From NCBI GenBank assembly GCA_035384965.1, contig DAOOJE010000013.1, forward strand, positions 37,329 to 101,328: a stretch of DNA of 64,000 nucleotides, written 5' to 3'. This document shows positions 52,732 through 59,960 of the stretch, piece by piece. The translations under genes and the position numbers were made by a program. Each line of letters begins with the position of its first letter. The first letter of the stretch is position 1. A model generated the notes under the pieces. That model had not been told where the DNA came from and ran no database searches. It saw only the letters and a program-made list of their open reading frames with translations. This DNA is from JAAYVZ01 sp035384965 (lineage in GTDB: Bacteria; Acidobacteriota; Thermoanaerobaculia; Thermoanaerobaculales; Thermoanaerobaculaceae).

Positions 52732-53979
52732 GTGATGCGCACGGCGGCGTTCATCGCGGTGGGGTCGGAGTTGTTGCGGGCCGAGCGGCCGGAAACGAAC
52801 TCGTGGACGGCTGCGCGCGTGCTGCGCAGCGCTGGCTTCCTGCTGGCGGAAAAGCGGGTCGTCGAGGACACCGTCGCGGGTGTGGCGACGGCGGTTCGCG
52901 AGCTGGTGCCGCGGTGCGAGTTCGTGGTCGTCAGCGGAGGTCTCGGGCCGACGGCGGACGACGTGACGCGCGAGGGCGTGGCGGCCGCGCTCGGCCGGGC
53001 GCTGTGGCGCCACGAGGCGAGCAGCGAGGCCATCGCCGCTCGCTACGCCGCCCGCGGCCGCCCGATGCCCGAGTTCGCCTGGCGGATGGCCGACCTCGTC
53101 GAGGGCGCCGAGCTGCTCCCCAACCCGGTGGGGACCGCGCCAGGACAGTGGATCGAGCTGCCCGGATGCACACTCGTGCTGTTGCCCGGCGTGCCCTCGG
53201 AACTCGAGGCCATGCTCACCGGGCTCGTGCTCCCCCGCCTCGGCCCCGCCTCGGGAATCCTCACTCGCACGCTGCGGCTGGCCGGCGTGTACGAGTCGCT
53301 CGTCGAGCAGCGGGTCAGGCACCTGTACGAGCGGTTCGGGCGCGAAAACGTGACGATTCTCGCCGCCCGCGGCCAGGTCTCGCTGCTGCTCCTCGCCGCG
53401 GGCCCCGACGCGGCGACTCAACTCGAGGAGATGGACCGCGAGTTCGCGACGCTGGCCGGGCCGGACCTGTTCGGGCGCGACGACGACACGCTCGCCTCGG
53501 CCGTCCTCGCGGCGCTGCGCCGCCGCGGCTGGACGCTGGCCGTGGGCGAGTCGTGCACGGGCGGCCTCGTGGCCAGCCAGCTCGTCGCCGTGGCGGGGGC
53601 GAGCGACGTGTTCGTCGGCGGCGCGGTGGCGTACGCCGACGCGCTGAAGCGAGGTCTCCTGGGTGTCCGGGACGAGGTGCTTTCGGCGCAAGGCGCGGTG
53701 AGCCGCGAGGTCGCGGAGGCGATGGCTGACGGCGCGCGGGCTCTCGGCGCCTCGTGTGGCCTCGGCATCACCGGCATTGCGGGTCCGACCGGCGGGACCC
53801 CCGACAAGCCGGTCGGCACCGTGCACATGACGGCGGTCACACCGGAAGGTCGGCGGCACCAGCTCCACCGCTTCCCGGGCGACCGTCAGACAGTCCGCGA
53901 GCTGACGGCCGTGTTCGCTCTCGACCTGCTGCGCCGGCTCGTCGCCTTTCCGGACGGCAACGGCGGGAGTCCGGCATGA
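52732..53979 (+). CDS. cinA: CinA family protein (competence/damage-inducible; NMN deamidase domain)
   Basis: 415 residues. N-terminal MoaB/MogA-like COG1058 domain ~1-170 (FIAVGSELLRAERPETNS; VVSGGLGPTADDVTREGV; LPNPVGTAPGQW) and C-terminal NMN amidohydrolase (PncC) domain ~260-405 (GESCTGGLVASQLVAVAGAS; GAVAYADALKRGLLGV; GITGIAGPTGGTPDKPVGTV). The latter recycles nicotinamide mononucleotide in NAD metabolism. GTG 52732 or ATG 52735 may be the start. It overlaps the next open frame, and thpR, plsY follow. Confidence 0.93.
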   Translation: MMRTAAFIAVGSELLRAERPETNSWTAARVLRSAGFLLAEKRVVEDTVAGVATAVRELVPRCEFVVVSGGLGPTADDVTREGVAAALGRALWRHEASSEAIAARYAARGRPMPEFAWRMADLVEGAELLPNPVGTAPGQWIELPGCTLVLLPGVPSELEAMLTGLVLPRLGPASGILTRTLRLAGVYESLVEQRVRHLYERFGRENVTILAARGQVSLLLLAAGPDAATQLEEMDREFATLAGPDLFGRDDDTLASAVLAALRRRGWTLAVGESCTGGLVASQLVAVAGASDVFVGGAVAYADALKRGLLGVRDEVLSAQGAVSREVAEAMADGARALGASCGLGITGIAGPTGGTPDKPVGTVHMTAVTPEGRRHQLHRFPGDRQTVRELTAVFALDLLRRLVAFPDGNGGSPA

Positions 53980-54010
53980 GCGGCGCGGCCGGATCGGGCG
54001 GGGGGGGCGC

Positions 54011-54046
54011 TTCGACCTTCGACCTTCGACAGTCGACGTTCGACAG
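54011..54046 (+). repeat. Short TTCGACC tandem repeat between cinA and thpR
   Basis: TTCGAC occurs four times in 36 bases (54011, 54018, 54025, 54039), first as TTCGACC heptamers. It lies in the 89-base gap before thpR if GTG 54069 is the start; an in-frame ATG at 53976 would place it inside coding sequence. Confidence 0.6.
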
Positions 54047-54068
54047 GGCGGGCAGGAGGGACCCAGCC

Positions 54069-54635
54069 GTGAGGCTGTTTTGCGCCGTCGACCTGCCGGA
54101 GGCCGTACGCCAGCGGCTGGAGCGAGGAATCGGCGAGTTGCGGAGGAGGCTCCCGCCGGCGCGCTGGGTCCGGGCCGAAGGGGTCCACGTCACGCTCAAG
54201 TTTCTCGGCGAGCATCCCGTCTCGCTCGTGGAGGCGCTGGACCCTGCGGCCCGGTCCGCGCTCGCGGAGTGTGGGCCGGTCGAGGTCAGGCTCGGTGGCG
54301 GCGGGTTTTTCCCCGGGGCTCGTCGCGCCCGTGTCGCGTGGGTGGGTGGGCAGGCGGTCGGTCTCGAGAGATGGGCGGCAGCGCTCGAGGATGCGGCGGC
54401 CACATGCGGTGTGGCGCGGGAGGCCCGCCCGTTTTCGCTCCACCTGACTCTCGCGCGGCTCGATCGGCCGTGGCCGGAGCCCGAGGCGGAGCGCTTTCTC
54501 GCCGCCGTCGGCGGCTGGAGCTTCGAGCCGTTCGTGGCGCAGGAGGTGGTGTTGTTCGAGAGCCATCTCGGCGCCGGGGGATCCCGGTACACCGCGCTCC
54601 GGCGCTGGCCGGTGGGAGGCACGCATGTGGCATGA
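54069..54635 (+). CDS. thpR: RNA 2',3'-cyclic phosphodiesterase (LigT/ThpR)
   Basis: 188 residues from GTG 54069. 2H phosphoesterase with both catalytic motifs HVTLKFLG (residues ~43-50) and HLTLARLD. It opens 2',3'-cyclic phosphates on RNA ends. The family N-terminus is MRLFCAVDLPE, which matches VRLFCAVDLPE here, and AGGAGG lies about nine bases upstream. The alternative ATG 53976, overlapping the cinA stop, would add a 31-residue low-complexity leader. It overlaps plsY by 11 bases. Confidence 0.9.
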   Translation: MRLFCAVDLPEAVRQRLERGIGELRRRLPPARWVRAEGVHVTLKFLGEHPVSLVEALDPAARSALAECGPVEVRLGGGGFFPGARRARVAWVGGQAVGLERWAAALEDAAATCGVAREARPFSLHLTLARLDRPWPEPEAERFLAAVGGWSFEPFVAQEVVLFESHLGAGGSRYTALRRWPVGGTHVA

Positions 54636-55227
54636 GGTCTCGATGGTCGTGGTGGCGTACCTGCTGGGTTCGATCCCGTCCGCCCTCATCTTCGTACGGA
54701 TGGCCGGCAAGGGCGACGTGCGCACGATCGGCTCCGGGAACGTCGGTGCCACCAACGCCCTGCGCGCCGCCGGGTGGAAGGTGGCGCTGCCGGTGATGGC
54801 AGTCGACATCGGCAAAGGGGTGGCCGCCGTGCTGCTCATGCGCTGGTTGACGCCCGCCCCCGAGTGGCACGCTGCAGCCGGTCTGGCGGCGATCCTCGGC
54901 CACTGCTTCCCGGTCTGGCTCGGCTTTTCCGGCGGCAAGGGCATGGCCACGGCTGGCGGGATCTTCCTCGTCCTCGCCTGGCTGCCCGCGCTCGCGGCGG
55001 CGGCGCTCTGGATCGTGCTGCTCGTGCTTGGCCGGCGGGTCTCACTGGCCTCGGTGTTGGCCACGGCCGCCTTCCCGCCGTTGCTGCTGCTGATCAGCCA
55101 CCCTCCTCGGCCGGTGATCGTGTGTGCCGTCGCCGCGGCGGCCGTGATCGTCTTCCGCCACCGCTCGAACCTCGTGCGCCTCGTCAAGGGCACTGAGCCA
55201 CGCATCGGCGAGAAGCACGCAGCTTGA
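54625..55227 (+). CDS. plsY: Glycerol-3-phosphate acyltransferase PlsY
   Basis: 200 residues with about five membrane helices. PlsY acylates sn-glycerol-3-phosphate from acyl-phosphate, the first step of phospholipid synthesis. The three family motifs are present: GSIPSALIF, GSGNVGATNALRAAGW and GHCFPVWLGFSGGKGMAT. It overlaps thpR and converges on the pseudouridine synthase gene with one base between. Confidence 0.95.
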   Translation: MWHEVSMVVVAYLLGSIPSALIFVRMAGKGDVRTIGSGNVGATNALRAAGWKVALPVMAVDIGKGVAAVLLMRWLTPAPEWHAAAGLAAILGHCFPVWLGFSGGKGMATAGGIFLVLAWLPALAAAALWIVLLVLGRRVSLASVLATAAFPPLLLLISHPPRPVIVCAVAAAAVIVFRHRSNLVRLVKGTEPRIGEKHAA

Positions 55228-55228
55228 G

Positions 55229-56152
55229 CTAGTCGAGCTCGGGTGCCTGCAGGCCCAGCGTGTGCGCCATGGCAGTCATGTCCGGCGGCACCGGCGAGCA
55301 CAGCTCGATGACCCGGGCACTGGTCGGATGGGGCAGCGCCAGCCGCCAGGCGTGCAGGAACGGCCGGGGCACGGTGTCGCTGCCGCCGTACAGCGTGTCG
55401 CCAGCCACCGGCGAGCCAAGGTGGGCGAGGTGCACCCGCACCTGGTGCGTGCGACCGGTCAGCGGGCGGACCTCGACCAGGCTGTACGCTCCGGTGGTGG
55501 CGAGGCGGCGCACCCGGCTGCGGGCGGGCTTGCCGCGCCCGGTGACCCTGTACTTGCCGGGCACCAGCAGGTCCCGCCCGACCGGGCCCTCGACCAGCCG
55601 CTCGCCGTCTCCCGGGTCGCCGTCCACCAGCGCCAGGTAACGCTTGCGGGCCTGGCCGGCCTCCCACGCCGCCGCCAGCGAGCGCGCCGCGTCGTGGTTC
55701 CGGGCCAGCACCAGCACTCCTGTGGTGAGGCGGTCCAGCCGGTGGAACAGCAGCAGCTCCGGGCGGCGTCCATCCCGCAGCGCGACGAGGATCAGCGCCC
55801 GCTCGTGCACCGTCAGCTCCCCCGGCTGGCGGCGAGCCGGTGGCTGGGTGGCCAGGCCGTACGGCTTGTCGAGAGCGAGCAGCCAGGGATCCTCGTACAG
55901 GAAGGTGAGCGCGTCCGGCGGGGGTGGGCCGGGGCGGAGCGTCTCCTCGCCCGGCAGCACGTCGATCACGTCGCCGACCTCGAGAGCTCGCGACAGCACG
56001 CGGTGGGGCCCCTGGTTCACCCACACCCGCCCCTCCCCGACGATGACCCTCACCCGCCGGCGGGAAAGCCCCGAGAGGGCGGCCAGCCCCTGGTCGAGCC
56101 GGCGCCCGGCCAACCCCGGCGTCACGACGTAACGGACGACTCCCGGCTCCAC
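55229..56152 (-). CDS. RluA/RluD-family rRNA pseudouridine synthase
   Basis: 307 residues. N-terminal S4 RNA-binding domain ~10-75 (RLDQGLAALSGLSRRRVRVI) and catalytic domain with the Asp in HRLDRLTTGVLVLARN; EVRPLTGRTHQVRVHLAHLG and GDTLYGG are typical of the RluA/RluD group. It isomerises uridine to pseudouridine in rRNA or tRNA; the target site cannot be assigned. GTG 56152 lies one base after the histidine kinase stop, so translation is coupled. Confidence 0.9.
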   Translation of the reverse strand: MEPGVVRYVVTPGLAGRRLDQGLAALSGLSRRRVRVIVGEGRVWVNQGPHRVLSRALEVGDVIDVLPGEETLRPGPPPPDALTFLYEDPWLLALDKPYGLATQPPARRQPGELTVHERALILVALRDGRRPELLLFHRLDRLTTGVLVLARNHDAARSLAAAWEAGQARKRYLALVDGDPGDGERLVEGPVGRDLLVPGKYRVTGRGKPARSRVRRLATTGAYSLVEVRPLTGRTHQVRVHLAHLGSPVAGDTLYGGSDTVPRPFLHAWRLALPHPTSARVIELCSPVPPDMTAMAHTLGLQAPELD

Positions 56153-56153
56153 C

Positions 56154-57086
56154 TCAGCCAGCTCGGACCTCCCGGGGCAGCCGCAGGCACGCCGTGGTGC
56201 CGCCGGGGCCGGTCTCGAGCGTGAGGCCCCCCCCGTGTGCCTCGGCCATCTTGCGGGCGATCGACAGCCCCAGTCCCGCCCCGCCTGGCCGCCGCACACC
56301 CATCGGCACGAACAGACGGGCCAGCACGTCGGGCGGGATCCCCTCCCCCTCGTCGATCACCGAGACGTCGATGCGCTCCGGGCCGCACGCGACCCGCACC
56401 GTGACCGGGGCCTTGCCGGTTCGCGCCGCGTTGTCGAGCAGGGCGGTGATGGCGGCGGAAATCGCTCGCCCGTCCCAGTACACCGTGCCGGGCTCGCCGC
56501 TGGCCTCGACGCTCACCGCCACCGGATCGGCGGCGGCATCCCAGCCGAACTGGAAACGCTGCACCTGCTCGCGCACGAACGCCACCGGGTCGACGCCGAG
56601 CGGCGCCAGCGTCACCGGGCGCCCGTACAGCAGCAGCTTGTCGAGGTACGCCTTGAGCGCCTCGATCTGGCGCAGCACGGCCTCGAGGTGGTTGCAGAGA
56701 TCGGGGCTCTGCGTGGCCCGCCGCAGGCCCATCTCGACCTGCAGGCCGATGGTGAACGCGTGGTTTCGCACGTCGTGCGCGATCTGGTTGACGAGGTTCT
56801 CGAGCTGCACGGCGAGGGTGTTCTCGCCGTCCTCCCGCGGTTCGACCACGGCCAACGCTTCCAGCCCCTGCACCGGGACGACCCACACGGCCACGCGCTC
56901 ACCGGTGGCGAGTGTGGCGGTTGCCGCCACGCCCTGGCCCGCGGACCCCGCGAGCGCTCGCAGCTCGTCGAGCCCGGGGCTGAGCTCGCACGGTTGTCCC
57001 TCACCTCCGGGCTCGCCCAGCACGAGTCGTCCTCCGACCAGGCGGAGCACCCTCAGGCTCTCGTCGGGGAGCGAGGAAAAGCTCAT
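56154..57086 (-). CDS. Soluble sensor histidine kinase
   Basis: 310 residues, no membrane helix. A short N-terminal domain (~1-85) of unclear type precedes a divergent HisKA with the likely phospho-His in NQIAHDVRNHAFTIGLQVEM, then an HATPase domain (AITALLDNAARTGKAPVTVR; VIDEGEGIPPDVLARLF; GGAGLGLSIARKMAEAHGGG). ATG 57086 overlaps the deacetylase stop. No response regulator is adjacent, so its partner is elsewhere. Confidence 0.88.
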   Translation of the reverse strand: MSFSSLPDESLRVLRLVGGRLVLGEPGGEGQPCELSPGLDELRALAGSAGQGVAATATLATGERVAVWVVPVQGLEALAVVEPREDGENTLAVQLENLVNQIAHDVRNHAFTIGLQVEMGLRRATQSPDLCNHLEAVLRQIEALKAYLDKLLLYGRPVTLAPLGVDPVAFVREQVQRFQFGWDAAADPVAVSVEASGEPGTVYWDGRAISAAITALLDNAARTGKAPVTVRVACGPERIDVSVIDEGEGIPPDVLARLFVPMGVRRPGGAGLGLSIARKMAEAHGGGLTLETGPGGTTACLRLPREVRAG

Positions 57087-57901
57087 TGCTGCGATGGTAA
57101 CACCCTGCCCGGCCGCGCCGCGGGGCGCGCGCCGCCGTCGAAACTTCCGCCCGCCAGCCGCACGAGCTCGCCGACCGTCACCGGCCGCAGGCCCCGCCGG
57201 TCGGTCTCGTCGAGGACGATCGGGACCACCTCGAGCAACGGCGGGTCGGGTCGGGTGCTGCCCAGGTGCATGAGGATGATCGACCCAGCCAGCGGCACCC
57301 CGTGCTTCGCCTCGAACCCCAGGATGCGGCGTGCCATCGCCTCGACGCCGAGGTAGTTGCGCCGTCTCGGGTCGTCCACCCAGTCGAGCGAGTCGAGCCC
57401 GTCGCCGGGAGCCCGCGTCCAGTCCACCTGCACGAGGCCGAGCTCTTCCGCCCAGCCGCGGATGGTGGCGTTGTGCTCGCCGTACGGCGCCCGCCAGAAG
57501 CGCGACGGCGGCCTCCCGGTCGCCGCCTCGATCGCCTCGGCGGTGCGGCGCAGCTCGCCGTGCAGGAACGCACGGCTGACGCCGGGGCGCAGGCGGTTGC
57601 TGCGGTCTTTTGCCCACGTCGTGAGGTGCGGGTGCGTGAACGTGTGGTTGCCGATCTCGTGCCCGTCGGCGGCCGCCAGGCGGAGGATGTCCGGGTAGTC
57701 GGTGGCGAAACGGCCGGTGACGAAAATCGTGACGCGCACGCCCCGCTCGCGCAGGATCGCCAGCAGCTCACGGGCGCCGTGCTCGGCGCTGTGGGCGTCG
57801 AAGGTGAGGGCGAAGTGGGGACCGGCCTCCGGCAGAGCCGTGAGGTTGAGGACGCCGGGCCCGGCCAGCGCCACCATCGCGAGCAGGGTCGCGGTCGGCA
57901 C
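57083..57901 (-). CDS. Polysaccharide deacetylase (NodB/CE4 family), exported
   Basis: 272 residues. The N-terminus is hydrophobic (TATLLAMVALAGPGVL), a likely signal peptide. NodB motif 1 FALTFDAHSAEHG has the catalytic Asp but a His/Ser variation after it; motif 2 is HEIGNHTFTHPHLTT (metal His-x3-His); motif 3 is RFWRAPYGEHN; a late motif is SIILMHLG. It probably deacetylates a cell-wall or surface polysaccharide. GTG 57901 follows a CACAAT box by six bases. First gene of a three-gene operon with the kinase and pseudouridine synthase. Confidence 0.9.
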   Translation of the reverse strand: MPTATLLAMVALAGPGVLNLTALPEAGPHFALTFDAHSAEHGARELLAILRERGVRVTIFVTGRFATDYPDILRLAAADGHEIGNHTFTHPHLTTWAKDRSNRLRPGVSRAFLHGELRRTAEAIEAATGRPPSRFWRAPYGEHNATIRGWAEELGLVQVDWTRAPGDGLDSLDWVDDPRRRNYLGVEAMARRILGFEAKHGVPLAGSIILMHLGSTRPDPPLLEVVPIVLDETDRRGLRPVTVGELVRLAGGSFDGGARPAARPGRVLPSQQ

Positions 57902-57907
57902 CGTGCT

Positions 57908-57913
57908 ATTGTG
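57908..57913 (-). promoter_or_regulatory. -10-like box (CACAAT) of the deacetylase operon, leaderless type
   Basis: CACAAT on the minus strand ends six bases before GTG 57901, without a Shine-Dalgarno. Confidence 0.42.
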
Positions 57914-57942
57914 CCAGAGCTGCGGCCGCGGGCGGGCTGGGT

Positions 57943-57948
57943 TACAAT
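57943..57948 (+). promoter_or_regulatory. -10 box (TACAAT) of pgsA
   Basis: TACAAT lies 22 bases before ATG 57971 in the 69-base divergent gap; the leader would be about 15 bases. Confidence 0.48.
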
Positions 57949-57970
57949 CCGCGCGGGCCGCGACACGGTC

Positions 57971-58513
57971 ATGTGGAACCTTCCGAACTCGCTGACGCTG
58001 CTGCGCATCATGCTCGTACCGCTGCTCGTGGTGGTGCTGCTGACGCGCTTCCACGGCAGCAACTTCTGGGGGCTCGGGATCTTCCTCCTGGCGGCGCTGA
58101 CCGACCTGTTCGACGGACTCATCGCCCGCCGGACCGGCCGCATCACGGTGGCCGGCACCTTGCTCGACCCGATCGCCGACAAGATTCTCGTCTCGGCCGC
58201 CTTCATCTCCCTCGTCGAGATGGGGCTGGCACCCGCCTGGATGGTCGCCATCATCGTCGGGCGCGAGTTCGCGGTCACCGGGCTGCGCCAGATCGCCCAG
58301 GACCGGGGCATCATCATCTCCGCCTCGTGGTGGGGCAAGCTCAAGACGACGAGCCAGATCGTCGCCATCAGCTTTCTCATCGTCAGCGAACAGCTCGGCA
58401 AGTGGTCGCTGCTCGGCAAGGCCTTGCTGTGGGTGGCGCTGGCCTTGACTCTGTGCTCGCTGTTCACCTACTTCGCGGCGTTCTGGCGCCGCGTGATCGC
58501 GGAGCCGACGTGA
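57971..58513 (+). CDS. pgsA: CDP-diacylglycerol-glycerol-3-phosphate 3-phosphatidyltransferase
   Basis: 180 residues with about five membrane helices. The CDP-alcohol phosphotransferase motif is intact (DLFDGLIARRTGRITVAGTL followed by LDPIADK), giving the D-G-x2-A-R-x8-G-x3-D-x3-D pattern. PgsA makes phosphatidylglycerol phosphate. N-terminus MWNLPNSLTLLRIMLVPLL is typical. The start at 57971 is the first ATG after a TACAAT box. Confidence 0.94.
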   Translation: MWNLPNSLTLLRIMLVPLLVVVLLTRFHGSNFWGLGIFLLAALTDLFDGLIARRTGRITVAGTLLDPIADKILVSAAFISLVEMGLAPAWMVAIIVGREFAVTGLRQIAQDRGIIISASWWGKLKTTSQIVAISFLIVSEQLGKWSLLGKALLWVALALTLCSLFTYFAAFWRRVIAEPT

Positions 58514-58598
58514 GCACACCGGCAGCCCGGGCGCGCGCGTCCCGGGCCGCCGAGCGCACGGGCAGCGGTGGGACGGGCGGCTTGGGGAGCCAGCGCCG

Positions 58599-59942
58599 GT
58601 GAGGCTTCGTCCCACCCCCGTCCAGGCGCTCGTCGCCTCGTTCGTCCTCGTCATCGCGCTGGGCTCGTGGTGCCTGCACCAGCCGTGGGCGGCGCGACCC
58701 GGCCGGCAGCTCGGGTGGATCGAGGCGGTGTTCACCGCCACCTCCGCCACGTGCGTCACCGGCCTGACCGTTCGCACCCCCGACGACCACACCCTCGCCG
58801 GGCAGGTCGTCATCCTCGCGCTGGTCCAGGCCGGCGGCCTTGGCATCATGACGTTCGGGCTGTTCTTCCTGCTCCTGGCCGGGCAGCGCCTCTCCCTCTT
58901 CGGGCGCGAACTCATCCTCTCCTCGCTCGCCGGCCGGCCGTGGGAAGACTTCTGGCCGCTGCTGCGGACCGTGATCGGGGCGACGTTCGCCATCGAGGCA
59001 GGCGGCACGGCGGCAATGGCGGTGGGGTGGTGGGGCGAGAAGGGGTGGCTCGCCATCCCGTGGGGCGCGTTCCACGCCGTCTCGGCGTTCTGCAACGCCG
59101 GGTTCGGGCTGCACCCGGACAGCCTGGCGCCGTGGCGCGGCAACCTCCTCGTCACCGCCTCCTGCGGGCTCCTCATCGTGTGCGGAGGTCTGGGCTTCTA
59201 CCCCATTGCCGAGTTGTGGGAGCGGTGGCGCTCGCGCGGCCGCACTCCCCTTTCGCTGCACACCCGCACCGTCCTGCTCGTCACGGCGTGGCTCCTCGTG
59301 GCGGGCTGGGCCGGCTTCGCCGTGCTCGAGTGGGGAACCACGCTCCGCGGCCTGCCATGGCACGAGAAGGCGCTCGGGGTCTGGCTGCAGGGGCTCACGC
59401 CGCGCACCGCCGGGTTCGCGACCCTCGACTACGGCGCCATGAACCCGGCCACGCTCGTCTTCACGATGGGACTGATGTTCATCGGCGCCTCCCCGGGCTC
59501 CACCGGCGGCGGCGTCAAGACCACGACCGTCGGCGTGCTGGTGGCCGTCATCATCGCGCGCATCCGCTCTCGCCGACAGGTGCAGAGCTTGCGGCGTGGA
59601 ATCTCGGCCGTGTCGGTCGGCGACGCCCTCGTCGTGATGCTGCTGGCCTCGTGCGCGGTCCTCGGCGGCATGCTGCTCGTCCCGCTCATCGAGCACGGCT
59701 TCGCCGGTGGGCCGGCGGCGCGCTCGCGCTTCCTTGCCGAGGCGTTCGAGGTCGTGTCGGCGTTCGGCACGGTCGGACTGTCGACCGGGATCACGCCGGC
59801 ACTGTCGCCGTTGTCGTGGGTCGTGCTGAGCGCCCTCATGTTCGTGGGCCGGGTCGGGCCGCTCACCCTCGGCCTTGCTCTCGCGGGCCGCCGTCCTCGC
59901 CCGGAGCCCGCCTTCGCTGAGGAAGCTCTCATGGTAGGCTGA
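58599..59942 (+). CDS. ktrB: Potassium uptake channel subunit (KtrB/TrkH family)
   Basis: 447 residues with about ten membrane segments. Four pore loops with the Gly filter are visible: TATSATCVTGLTV, AFCNAGFGLHPD, LTPRTAGFATLD and SAFGTVGLSTGI. This architecture imports K+ with Na+ or H+. The regulatory KtrA/TrkA partner is not in the window. Starts with GTG 58599; 85 bases separate it from pgsA. Confidence 0.93.
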   Translation: MRLRPTPVQALVASFVLVIALGSWCLHQPWAARPGRQLGWIEAVFTATSATCVTGLTVRTPDDHTLAGQVVILALVQAGGLGIMTFGLFFLLLAGQRLSLFGRELILSSLAGRPWEDFWPLLRTVIGATFAIEAGGTAAMAVGWWGEKGWLAIPWGAFHAVSAFCNAGFGLHPDSLAPWRGNLLVTASCGLLIVCGGLGFYPIAELWERWRSRGRTPLSLHTRTVLLVTAWLLVAGWAGFAVLEWGTTLRGLPWHEKALGVWLQGLTPRTAGFATLDYGAMNPATLVFTMGLMFIGASPGSTGGGVKTTTVGVLVAVIIARIRSRRQVQSLRRGISAVSVGDALVVMLLASCAVLGGMLLVPLIEHGFAGGPAARSRFLAEAFEVVSAFGTVGLSTGITPALSPLSWVVLSALMFVGRVGPLTLGLALAGRRPRPEPAFAEEALMVG

Positions 59943-59960
59943 GCCGCCTGGGAGGTTGTC

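Noticed and set aside
58510..58602. 30-codon reading frame between pgsA and ktrB starting with GTGA overlap
   Set aside because: Arg/Gly/Ala-rich, no ribosome-binding site and no recognisable feature; not enough to call a small gene.
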